A DNA stretch of 14,714 bases from an uncultured Saprospiraceae bacterium. Lineage in GTDB: Bacteria; Bacteroidota; Bacteroidia; Chitinophagales; Saprospiraceae. Shown one piece after another: positions 6,431-13,477 of this stretch (positions are counted from its first letter, which is position 1; the number at the start of each line of letters is the position of its first letter). The DNA is taken from contig CALHUZ010000236.1 in the NCBI GenBank assembly GCA_938039305.1, positions 1-14,714 on the forward strand. The letters are read 5' to 3'. The notes beneath the pieces are model-generated. The model had not been told where the DNA came from. It saw only the letters and a program-made list of their open reading frames with translations, and searched no databases. Position numbers and translations under genes: made by a program.

Positions 6431-8158
6431 ATGACTCGATTAAAGCTACTCTTTGTCACGCTTTTAGGAATATTCATCATGCTGTCATTTTCAAGTAATC
6501 CTCCTCAAGGAAGAACTGGAGGTGGTGGCGAAAGAACATGTGCATCAGCAGGATGTCATTCTTCTAATACAGCAGCTTTTGATGGCCACATAGAGTTAAG
6601 AGGGCTTCCTCAGACTTTCAGCAAAGATGAATCATACTCACTAAACTTAGATATGATCGTCGATCGAGGCACACCTATTCGTGGAGGCTTCCAGATGATG
6701 GCTTTAACCAGCGAAGGCGAAAATATCGATGCATTTGAAAATGCAGGCGTTAGTTCTACCATCTCATCATTAGGTGAGCGCAAATACTTCGAACATGATC
6801 CTGCTCTTCGATTTGAAGGTAGGGACACTCTATCTTATCAAGTAGATTGGACTTATACAGGAACTGATGATGAAGTCATCTTCTATGCTGCTGCTAACTT
6901 CGCGAATGGTAATGGAGGTACTTCGGGGGATCTCGTAGTCGTCTGGAGTGATACTTTCAAAGTCATGAGTGCAGCACAGCTTTCAGCTGCTATTGAATTT
7001 CAAAATCTAAATTGTTCTACTAATACTAATGGAAGTGCAGAGGTAATTGTACAAGGAGGACAAGCACCATTCCAATATGTCTGGTCCACTGGAGACACAA
7101 CTAAGATTATAGAAGACATTGGAGCAGGGATATACTCTGTAACTGTAATAGATGCTGAAGAAGCTCAAGCCTTTGCAGAAGCCTCTCTTTCTGCTTCATT
7201 AGATGCAGAACCGCCAGTACTTTTTTGTCTTGCAGATACAGTTGTGATAAGATCATGTGATTTTTTCAACTACCCTACTCCTACAGCAACTGATAACTGT
7301 GGAGATGCAGAAGTCAGATTGATTTCGGGTCTTGGAACCAATAGATCATTTCCAATAGGGATCACATACGAAGTCTATGAAGCCTCTGACGATCAAGGCA
7401 ATACAAGTCAGTGCACAATAGTGATCAACAACATCGTCGATCTTACAGCTTCAGTTAAAGCCGTTCATCTCGCTTGTCACTTTGATAGCGTCGGTTCTGT
7501 CATCGTTGAATCTTCGGGAGACAATCCTCCTTTCTTAGTGACTACACTATCAGAAGGGCTAACACCAGATTCATTAACTGAAGGAACACATACCATCAGC
7601 ATTGCAGATGATACGGGCTGTCAGATCATAGAGGATATTGAAATCAGAAGGCCTGATAGTATCATTGTGGAAATCGCGCAAATCATAAAGCCTCGGAATA
7701 GTACAAGTGGTGATGGCGCAATCGACATAGAAGCCGATGGAGGATCACCACCCTTTTCTTATGTGTGGAGAACTGAAGACGAAGAATTCTCACGAGATGA
7801 AGATTTGAGTCTTCTGTTTCCTGGCACTTACACTTATATAGTTACTGATAGTAGAGGATGTGAAGCAGTCCGTGATTCGATCACTTTAGATGCAATAACT
7901 TTTGTTGCTGATGTCAAGATATCTACGGCTATCAGCCTCTACCCTAACCCAGCAGTCGATCAGATCAATTTAGATATAGACATAGAAACTTCAAGTGTCT
8001 CATCCATTGAGATCTTCAATATTAATGGAAAGAGAGAGAGCAAAATCAATGGATATGTTACTGTCATAGATGTGAATGAGTTGACATCAGGTACCTATCT
8101 TATGGTATTGAAAACAAAGGCTGGCCAATTCGGCATAAAGACATTCATCAAGCAGTGA
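6431..8158 (+). CDS. T9SS-exported multidomain protein: choice-of-anchor V-like domain, SprB/HYR repeats, sorting domain
   Basis: A 575-residue secreted protein of unknown role. The signal sequence (residues 1-22, LKLLFVTLLGIFIMLSFSS) leads to a domain resembling choice-of-anchor V/Reelin-like modules: PPQGRTGGGGERTCASAGCHSS (residues 24-45, given here as a pattern), GGFQMMAL (85-92), FYAAANFANGNGGTSGD (151-167). Cys37-x4-Cys42-His43 resembles a c-type haem site. After it come an SprB-type repeat (about 188-252, GGQAPFQYVWSTGDT), an HYR-like module (about 258-337, with TATDNCG and ASDDQGN), two further SprB-like units (about 340-408 and 410-488, second with GGSPPFSYVWRT) and a type A T9SS sorting domain (about 502-575, LYPNPAVDQINLDI to GTYLMVLK). 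It is therefore probably surface-attached or released. I chose ATG 6431 over TTG 6419. It lies 18 bp after ftsY, so may be cotranscribed. Confidence 0.88.
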   Translation: MTRLKLLFVTLLGIFIMLSFSSNPPQGRTGGGGERTCASAGCHSSNTAAFDGHIELRGLPQTFSKDESYSLNLDMIVDRGTPIRGGFQMMALTSEGENIDAFENAGVSSTISSLGERKYFEHDPALRFEGRDTLSYQVDWTYTGTDDEVIFYAAANFANGNGGTSGDLVVVWSDTFKVMSAAQLSAAIEFQNLNCSTNTNGSAEVIVQGGQAPFQYVWSTGDTTKIIEDIGAGIYSVTVIDAEEAQAFAEASLSASLDAEPPVLFCLADTVVIRSCDFFNYPTPTATDNCGDAEVRLISGLGTNRSFPIGITYEVYEASDDQGNTSQCTIVINNIVDLTASVKAVHLACHFDSVGSVIVESSGDNPPFLVTTLSEGLTPDSLTEGTHTISIADDTGCQIIEDIEIRRPDSIIVEIAQIIKPRNSTSGDGAIDIEADGGSPPFSYVWRTEDEEFSRDEDLSLLFPGTYTYIVTDSRGCEAVRDSITLDAITFVADVKISTAISLYPNPAVDQINLDIDIETSSVSSIEIFNINGKRESKINGYVTVIDVNELTSGTYLMVLKTKAGQFGIKTFIKQ

Positions 8159-8252
8159 TAAGAATCCTCAAGAGTCCGTCGTTAAAGATGTGTTAATCGA
8201 TACCCATAAGGTAACGCCAAGCGTCTTACATACGTCTTAAATAAAAAGCTTC

Positions 8253-8645
8253 ATGAAGACAATCCTATTTACCGCGATATTCTTTTCAGTTCAACTCCTT
8301 TGTATCGGTCAAGATGCATCTGAGCTAGTGAAATTCGAATACGAGAGATTAGACTTAGGGAAAGTAGGACATAAAGAATTAGTGAAGCAAGAATTCAGTT
8401 TTATCAATACTTCAGATAGGGATGTAGAAATTGATCTGGTTTCTACATGTGAGTGCACTGAAGCAAAGTGGACTCAAGGCCCAATCTCTCCAGGAGAAAA
8501 GGGGTATATAAAATTCGTTTTCGATGGCAGCAAGAAAGAAGTAGCAGAGCCTGTTGATGTTGATGTGTACTTCTTGAACGTTAATCCCAAAACGGATAAT
8601 CCTTATAGCGCCTACTTACAATATACATTTGAGTTTAAGGACTGA
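8253..8645 (+). CDS. Exported DUF1573 protein
   Basis: A 130-residue protein with an N-terminal signal peptide (cleavage near residue 19, CIG|Q) followed by one DUF1573 domain, an immunoglobulin-like beta sandwich. Diagnostic features are F-Y-LDLGKV near residues 28-38, the NTSDRDVEI strand (52-60) and CECTEAKW with Cys66 and Cys68, followed by PISPGEKGYIKFVFD. Cys17 lies in the hydrophobic stretch without a proper lipobox, so it is probably periplasmic rather than a lipoprotein. The molecular function of the family is unknown. It starts 94 bp after the preceding gene, and no terminator is evident between them. Confidence 0.88.
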   Translation: MKTILFTAIFFSVQLLCIGQDASELVKFEYERLDLGKVGHKELVKQEFSFINTSDRDVEIDLVSTCECTEAKWTQGPISPGEKGYIKFVFDGSKKEVAEPVDVDVYFLNVNPKTDNPYSAYLQYTFEFKD

Positions 8646-8721
8646 TGTCTTAAACAGGTTACTCCCTTATATCTAGTGGTTATCCCTTGGTATTTATATA
8701 GAATATCACTGAAATCAGGTA

Positions 8722-8752
8722 TTGGCTAATCGTACAGCTGTCGCTACCTTTG
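8722..8752 (+). promoter_or_regulatory. Bacteroidota promoter for the small lipoprotein gene
   Basis: TTG at 8722-8724 and TACCTTTG at 8745-8752 are separated by 20 bp, matching the Bacteroidota -33 TTG / -7 TAnnTTTG arrangement exactly. Transcription would begin near 8758, about 35 bp before the ATG at 8794. Confidence 0.75.
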
Positions 8753-8793
8753 TTCTAATCACTGATCTATTAACCGTATAACCTTAATCAAAT

Positions 8794-9120
8794 ATGCTCA
8801 AGCAATTTTTCGTGCTCGTTTTATTTAGTACTCTATTAGTATCTACTTCTTCTTGTGGAAGTGGAGGCGTCGATTGTGATGATGAGGTAGCCGTTACAAA
8901 TGCATTTACCGAGGGTTTTGCTGAGGTTTTAGCCGCATCACTTAGTTTTGATGCTGATGCTAATGAAGACAATTGTCAAAAGTTAGTTGAAGCATTAGAT
9001 GCTTGGATTAACGACCTTGAAGACTTCGAAGTTTGCGCTCAAGAATTTGGACAAGGCGCTGATTTCCGTGAATCAATCAATGAAGCCAAGGCAGATATCT
9101 CAGACCTGTCTTGCGGATAA
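8794..9120 (+). CDS. Small cysteine-rich lipoprotein, function unknown
   Basis: A 108-residue protein I do not recognise. The N-terminus is a lipoprotein signal (LKQFFVLVLFSTLLVSTSSC) with the acylated Cys at residue 21. The mature part is acidic and mostly predicted helical, with four further cysteines at 28, 61, 81 and 107, which suggests two disulfides in a small stable domain. It has its own strong promoter just upstream and a strong hairpin after its stop, so it is a single-gene unit. The signal, promoter and terminator together argue that it is real. No enzyme motif is visible. Confidence 0.8.
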   Translation: MLKQFFVLVLFSTLLVSTSSCGSGGVDCDDEVAVTNAFTEGFAEVLAASLSFDADANEDNCQKLVEALDAWINDLEDFEVCAQEFGQGADFRESINEAKADISDLSCG

Positions 9121-9152
9121 AAGTTAGTCTTTTTCTATTAATATCGGAGAGT

Positions 9153-9192
9153 AGAAGATGAATCCCCTTAGTGGGATTCATCTTCTTTTAAT
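9153..9192 (+). terminator. Perfect 14-bp hairpin terminator overlapping the msrA 3' end
   Basis: AGAAGATGAATCCC (9153-9166) and GGGATTCATCTTCT (9173-9186) are exact inverted arms around a 6-nt loop, followed by TTTAA. It ends the lipoprotein gene (stop at 9118-9120). Its loop and right arm lie inside the coding end of the convergent msrA, whose stop codon is 9168-9170. On the - strand no T-run follows, so it probably terminates mainly the + transcript. Confidence 0.85.
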
Positions 9193-9806
9193 AGCTCTGG
9201 ATGTTTCGCTTGAAACCTCTTTAGTCTGGGTATTGAGACATTTCTTATATAAGATTGGTTTGGATGCAAACGCTCAAAATTCTGATGATAGTCCTCACCT
9301 ATCCAGAATTTTTCAAAAGGCATTATTTCAGCTGCAAGCGGCTTGTCATAATCTTTAGATAAGATAGCTACATAGTCTTCTATAATTTTCTTCTCAGCAT
9401 CATTCTGATAAAAAATGATGGATCTATACTGACTACCCCTATCAGGGCCTTGACCATTCACTTGTGTCGGGTCTTGAGAGGCAAAATATACCTTCACGAG
9501 TGTTTCAAATGAAACTACATCGGGATCATAATATATTTCCACAGCCTCCGCATGTCCTGTTCGTCCAGTATTCGAAGCTTCGTAGGTTGGATTATCAGTA
9601 TGCCCTCCAGCATAGCCTGAGATCGACTCAGCTACTCCACGCACACTTTCATAGACCGCCTCAACACACCAAAAGCATCCACTGGCAAAATATGCCTTTT
9701 CAAATTTTGACAAGTCTTGTTTCACACTACTGTCCTCACTTTTTTGGGATGTAGTAGTTCCGCATGAAGCAAGAAGTATTGAAAGAACGATGATGAAGTA
9801 TTTCAT
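9168..9806 (-). CDS. msrA: Peptide methionine sulfoxide reductase A, exported lipoprotein form
   Basis: Reduces the S form of methionine sulfoxide in proteins. The 212-residue protein begins with a lipoprotein signal peptide (MKYFIIVLSILLASC, acylated Cys15), which places it outside the cytoplasm on a membrane, unlike the cytosolic E. coli MsrA. The MsrA domain runs from about residue 36 to 200. It has the catalytic motif SGCFWC (Cys44 nucleophile, Cys47 probable resolving Cys), GYAGG, GHAEAVEIYYDP, DPTQVNGQGPDRGSQYRS and EDYHQNF. No other Cys is present in the mature protein apart from the lipidated one, so the disulfide is almost certainly Cys44-Cys47. A clean promoter lies just upstream. 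Its 3' end overlaps a hairpin that terminates the opposing gene. No msrB domain is fused. Confidence 0.97.
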   Translation of the reverse strand: MKYFIIVLSILLASCGTTTSQKSEDSSVKQDLSKFEKAYFASGCFWCVEAVYESVRGVAESISGYAGGHTDNPTYEASNTGRTGHAEAVEIYYDPDVVSFETLVKVYFASQDPTQVNGQGPDRGSQYRSIIFYQNDAEKKIIEDYVAILSKDYDKPLAAEIMPFEKFWIGEDYHQNFERLHPNQSYIRNVSIPRLKRFQAKHPELLKEDESH

Positions 9807-9833
9807 TTGTTTGATTTTATAAGTTTAGAATAG

Positions 9834-9865
9834 CAAATGTATTCTGATTGTTGTGTCTGTTACAA
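9834..9865 (-). promoter_or_regulatory. Bacteroidota promoter for msrA
   Basis: Read on the - strand, TTG (9865-9863) and TACATTTG (9841-9834) are separated by 21 bp, an exact match to the phylum's -33/-7 pattern. Transcription would start near 9828, about 20 bp before the msrA ATG. Confidence 0.75.
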
Positions 9866-9970
9866 GAGTATCGCATTAATTGTCTGGCAATAGATAAATA
9901 GTCTCTAATTATCTACGTGCATTTTATAAAAATATGATAGAAGCTAATCATAATACATCCGGTTGTTAAG

Positions 9971-10009
9971 ATATTATTCAAAATAACATATATAAATTTA
10001 GAATAATAT
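9971..10009. repeat. 9-bp inverted repeat upstream of fbp
   Basis: ATATTATTC (9971-9979) and GAATAATAT (10001-10009) are exact inverted copies with a 21-bp spacer and 30 bp between centres, in the msrA-fbp intergenic region 34 bp before fbp. The region is very AT-rich, so chance occurrence is plausible. An operator for fbp is a possibility only. No convincing fbp promoter was found in this 236-bp gap. Confidence 0.4.
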
Positions 10010-10042
10010 AGTGGATCACATTGTTATAGTCTAAAATCAACC

Positions 10043-11056
10043 ATGGACAAGTTACAATATCAAACCCTTGGAGAATTTATTATAGGTAACCAAGATGACT
10101 TTCTCTACTCTTCTGGCGAACTTTCAAGGCTTATAAATTCAATAAGACTCGCGGCAAAGACTGTAAATCATAAAGTAAATAAGGCAGGTCTTGTAGACAT
10201 TGTAGGTGCAGCTGGAGGAATAAATAATCATGGTGAAGACCAGCAAAAATTGGATGTGTATGCTGATCAAATATTTATCAAAGCCCTAACCAATAGACAG
10301 ATAGTATGCGGCATTGCATCCGAAGAAAATGACGACTTCATTGTCGTTCAGGGATCTGATAAATCCAATCAAAATAAATATGTCGTCTTAATAGATCCTC
10401 TTGATGGTAGTAGCAACATAGATGTTAATGTATCCGTAGGGACGATATTTTCTATCTACACTAGAGTTACTCCGACGGGAAGTCCTGTGCAAATAGAAGA
10501 TTTTATTCAGCCAGGTCATAGACAAGTAGCGGCAGGCTATATTGTATATGGGACATCAACAATGTTAGTATATACAACGGGTAACGGTGTCAATGGATTT
10601 ACTCTTAATCCTGCGATAGGTACTTTCTATCTCTCGCACCCCAATATGGAAATACCAGCTGATGGGCATATCTACTCTATCAATGAAGGCTATTATAACC
10701 ACTTCTCCGAAGGAGTAAAAGAATATCTTAAGTATTGCCAAGAGGACGAAGATGATCGACCCTACACAGCACGTTATATCGGTTCATTGGTTTCAGATAT
10801 ACATCGAAATATTCTTAAAGGCGGAATCTATATATATCCTCAAACCTCAAAGTCTCCAAATGGAAAGTTGAGACTACTATACGAATGTAATCCAATGGCT
10901 TTTCTGATTGAGCAAGCTGGAGGGCTCGCTTCTGATGGGCACAAAAGAATAATGGACATTGTCCCTACTGAATTACATCAAAGAATACCCTTCTTTGCTG
11001 GTAGCAAGAATATGGTTGAGAAAGCCATGTACTTTTTGAATAAATCAGTTCACTGA
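10043..11056 (+). CDS. fbp: Class I fructose-1,6-bisphosphatase
   Basis: Hydrolyses fructose 1,6-bisphosphate to fructose 6-phosphate in gluconeogenesis, in the cytoplasm. The protein is 337 residues, the normal class I length. Visible landmarks are IASEEND (91-97, metal-binding Glu pair), the metal/phosphate signature DPLDGSSNID (118-127), NEGYYNHF, ARYIGSLVSDIHRNILKGGIYIYP (a conserved block around residues 245-270) and LRLLYECNPMAFLIEQAGG near residue 290. The ATG at 10043 follows AATCAACC and is the only sensible start. It is a single-gene unit divergent from msrA; the hairpin at 11228-11260 lies 170 bp beyond its stop. Complete, nothing unusual. Confidence 0.97.
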   Translation: MDKLQYQTLGEFIIGNQDDFLYSSGELSRLINSIRLAAKTVNHKVNKAGLVDIVGAAGGINNHGEDQQKLDVYADQIFIKALTNRQIVCGIASEENDDFIVVQGSDKSNQNKYVVLIDPLDGSSNIDVNVSVGTIFSIYTRVTPTGSPVQIEDFIQPGHRQVAAGYIVYGTSTMLVYTTGNGVNGFTLNPAIGTFYLSHPNMEIPADGHIYSINEGYYNHFSEGVKEYLKYCQEDEDDRPYTARYIGSLVSDIHRNILKGGIYIYPQTSKSPNGKLRLLYECNPMAFLIEQAGGLASDGHKRIMDIVPTELHQRIPFFAGSKNMVEKAMYFLNKSVH

Positions 11057-11227
11057 ATTTACTAAGTACATTAATCTGGCTTACAAAAACCTAAAAGTGG
11101 TTTCACACTGAAAGCACAATGATTTATTACACAAGATCTACACAGAAGCTGAAGGTGAAATAAATTATTAGTCATCAAAAGCAGGCCTTAGGCTATAGGT
11201 AACAGTAGACCGAATCAACTAAAATTA

Positions 11228-11260
11228 GAAAGGCTCGATCATCTGATGATCGAGCCTTTC
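11228..11260 (-). terminator. Perfect 15-bp hairpin between fbp and the DUF4412-like gene
   Basis: GAAAGGCTCGATCAT (11228-11242) and ATGATCGAGCCTTTC (11246-11260) are exact inverted arms around a 3-nt loop. It lies 22 bp after the - strand stop at 11282. Read on the - strand the stem is followed by TAATTTTAG, so it most likely ends the DUF4412-like gene. It may also act on fbp read-through from the other side. The remaining 171 bp after fbp hold nothing I can identify. Confidence 0.8.
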
Positions 11261-11281
11261 CAATTATAACTTTAGGATTGC

Positions 11282-11998
11282 TTAGAATCCGAATCCGCCT
11301 CCACCCATGCTGCTCATCATATCTGTGAACTCTTTCATAGTCATCTTCTGATAACCTGAAGTATTCAATTCAAATACTGATTCATCTACAGTTGGCTCAA
11401 ATGACTTAGCTACTATAGTAAGCTGCATCTGAGGGTTGTTCATTGTATATTCTAATGGAAAACCTTTAAAATCCTTCATGTCTACGCCTTGGATAACTGG
11501 AGGTCTAATGCCAATCGCTTCTGTAACATAAGCTTCCATAGTTACTCCTTCAGCATCTATAAAATCCACTGTCATTTTGTAACATTCAAATCCTGCAATC
11601 GTCTTCTTATCATCCATATCATATGTGATATCCATCTCTTCCATAGGATTATCAGCTTCTGCTTTAGCACGGTCTTGCTCTATCTTAGTTGATGCGACCC
11701 ATATCTTGTTTCCCATAGCATCAAATAGCAAATCCGAGTTAGACTCTTTATCCATCTTCATGTCGATCTTCACCATTCCTCCCATCATGTTCATTTTGGT
11801 AAGGGAAGCTCCGTCACTAAAATATACGAAGGTTTCATTTCCCTTAAACATGTCAGCCATTGAAGCCATCTGAGGATTGTCAGAAGACATCTCTGTAATC
11901 TCAAGTACAAGTGTTCCTTTATCTGCTTGAGCATTGATTGCAGTTGTGCAAAACGCGATCATGAAGAAGCTGGCACAAATATTAAATAGCTTTGTCAT
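11282..11998 (-). CDS. Exported Met-rich DUF4412-like protein
   Basis: A 238-residue protein with a signal peptide ending INA|Q at residue 23. The core KKTIAGFECYKMTVDF, followed by a TMEAYVTEAIGI segment, resembles the DUF4412 pattern ('tIaGykc-k-y' then an ester/charged strand with 'W/Y-T-e-i'), a Bacteroidota periplasmic family of unknown function. The composition is striking: 24 of 215 mature residues are Met (about 11 percent), clustered at residues 37-50, 69-82, 118-127 and the C-terminus, which ends MMSSMGGGGFGF. It is third in the - strand series gyrA - TPR - this gene, 82 bp after the TPR stop with a hairpin in the gap. The leader is A-rich, as usual in the phylum. Confidence 0.8.
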   Translation of the reverse strand: MTKLFNICASFFMIAFCTTAINAQADKGTLVLEITEMSSDNPQMASMADMFKGNETFVYFSDGASLTKMNMMGGMVKIDMKMDKESNSDLLFDAMGNKIWVASTKIEQDRAKAEADNPMEEMDITYDMDDKKTIAGFECYKMTVDFIDAEGVTMEAYVTEAIGIRPPVIQGVDMKDFKGFPLEYTMNNPQMQLTIVAKSFEPTVDESVFELNTSGYQKMTMKEFTDMMSSMGGGGFGF

Positions 11999-12040
11999 TA
12001 TTCTTTTTTTATAATTTTTCTAAAAATATCGTTGATACAA

Positions 12041-12068
12041 GAAGGGGAAGAACAATGCCTTCCCCTTT
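12041..12068 (-). terminator. Hairpin between the TPR gene and the DUF4412-like gene
   Basis: AAGGGGAAG (12042-12050) pairs with CTTCCCCTT (12059-12067) over 9 bp with an 8-nt loop, 13 bp after the TPR stop on the - strand. Only a weak T-run (TTGTATC) follows, so it may terminate partially or stabilise the upstream mRNA end. Confidence 0.55.
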
Positions 12069-12080
12069 CTAAATCTTTAT

Positions 12081-13364
12081 TTATTCTGGTACTGACTCCA
12101 ATCTCTCTTTATAACTATTCGACTTATCAAAGTCTCCTTGTCTTACGTAAATCTCTTTCAATGCTATCAACGTATTCTTATCTGTATTGTTCAGACCATC
12201 TGCCTTTAAAAAGTAAGGGAGCGCTTTTCCAAAGTAACCGTCCATTTCAGCCTTAATCTCATCATATCTCTTATTTCCAGCTACACTAAAATCGTTAGCA
12301 GCTTCATTCATTGCTTCTGTAAACGTGGCAGCACGGTTATAATAAAGTGCTCCTAAGCTATAGTTGATGTCAAAATCATCTGGAGAGATTTCCAAAGCCC
12401 TGCTATAATTATCTAGTGACTTATTAAAATTAATGTCAGACTCTTCCTTATCACCAGCCTCATTAGCCTTTACCGCAAGTTGATCGTATACCTGACCTAA
12501 TGTTATAAGTACTGAAGCATTCTCTGGTTCTTTTTCCAAAGCTATTTCCAAATTAGCAATCATCTGCTTGAGCTCTCCTTTTCCCAAGTAATAATTGATC
12601 TCTGAGAATAATAGTCCACTATCATCTGGGAAAGTCTCTCTTCCTTTCTTAAGATACTTTAGACCTTCTTCTGTTCTATCTGTCTTGCTATATCCTTCAA
12701 AAAGGAACTGATATAAAACTGGATCAGATGTTCCTGTAGTTTCCGCTTCTTCGAGAAGCTCAATTGCCGTATTGTAATCCTCCGCATAGAATCCTGTTAA
12801 GCCAGCAAAGAATAATTTCTCTGTCATGAGTGTACCTTCATCAAGTCTACTTGCAGATCCAACTTCTGTTAACTTTCTGCTTGCTTTAATCTCTGCTACA
12901 AAAGAGTCAAATGCTTCTAAATATCTAGCAGAGTTATAAAGATCAATCCCAATATTATTAAGTACACCTTCAGCTTCTGTTAAGCCACTTATGGCATTCT
13001 TTGTGTCACCTTTCTTTTCAGATAATTCTAAAGCTTTCAAATATGCTTCCACAGAACTAATGGCTGAAGTAACATCTTGAAGTTCAAAATTCGGATCTAT
13101 AAGCTTTTGCTTGATCTGAGCATCTGCGATATTTCTAAGGATATCTCCCCTTGTGTTCCATGATTTTGCGCTGGATGACACTTCTTCATCCTTAAAAGCT
13201 TCTTCAATATTCATCTTGGCATCTTCTAATGCTTGAAGATTGCTAAAGTCAGATGTAAATTTACTAAGACTCTTAGAAGCTTTTTTTAAGCTTTTCGCAC
13301 CTTGAGCATAAGACATTGTACTTATTGTCATGATCGCGATGAGCGCTAAAAGAATTCTATTCAT
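12081..13364 (-). CDS. Exported tetratricopeptide-repeat protein
   Basis: The protein is 427 residues from the ATG at 13364. I chose this start because it gives a clean signal peptide (MNRILLALIAIMTISTMSYA|Q). The longer frame begins with a TTG overlapping the likely promoter and would add 19 non-signal residues. The mature part is helical with several TPR-like units, clearest at NNIGIDLYNSARYLEAFDSF, AGLTGFYAEDYNTAIELLEEA, LFEGYSKTDRTEEGLKYLKK, LITLGQVYDQL and the SLDNYSRALEISPDD unit. TPR arrays bind other proteins; the partner is unknown. It follows gyrA by 113 bp on the same strand, a neighbour pair I recall as common in Bacteroidota. No catalytic motif is visible. Confidence 0.88.
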   Translation of the reverse strand: MNRILLALIAIMTISTMSYAQGAKSLKKASKSLSKFTSDFSNLQALEDAKMNIEEAFKDEEVSSSAKSWNTRGDILRNIADAQIKQKLIDPNFELQDVTSAISSVEAYLKALELSEKKGDTKNAISGLTEAEGVLNNIGIDLYNSARYLEAFDSFVAEIKASRKLTEVGSASRLDEGTLMTEKLFFAGLTGFYAEDYNTAIELLEEAETTGTSDPVLYQFLFEGYSKTDRTEEGLKYLKKGRETFPDDSGLLFSEINYYLGKGELKQMIANLEIALEKEPENASVLITLGQVYDQLAVKANEAGDKEESDINFNKSLDNYSRALEISPDDFDINYSLGALYYNRAATFTEAMNEAANDFSVAGNKRYDEIKAEMDGYFGKALPYFLKADGLNNTDKNTLIALKEIYVRQGDFDKSNSYKERLESVPE

Positions 13365-13418
13365 TGATTTTGTTTTTGTTTTTAAAATTATGTTCGATAC
13401 ACTATGGTGACGCAGCCA

Positions 13419-13426
13419 CAAGTATA
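13419..13426 (-). promoter_or_regulatory. Near-consensus -7 element before the TPR gene
   Basis: Read on the - strand, TATACTTG differs from TAnnTTTG at one base and lies 55 bp before the chosen TPR start. No clear -33 TTG is seen at the right distance, so this is a weak call. Confidence 0.35.
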
Positions 13427-13477
13427 CGGCATCTTAATAAATGCTTAAAAATAATAACTAAATAGTTAAGATAGTGG

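Noticed and set aside
9158..9754. + strand open frames opposite msrA
   Set aside because: They are fully antisense to a well-supported msrA, with no recognisable domain or promoter.
11087..11103. AAACC/GGTTT hairpin as an fbp terminator
   Set aside because: Five pairs, no following T-run; likely chance.
13365..13421. N-terminal extension of the TPR protein from a TTG at 13421
   Set aside because: It adds 19 residues ahead of a clean signal peptide, and the TTG coincides with a -7-like element; the ATG at 13364 is far better.
13455..13468. TAACT/AGTTA hairpin just after gyrA as a terminator
   Set aside because: Only five A/T-rich pairs with a 4-nt loop; too weak to support, although TTATTTTT follows on the - strand.
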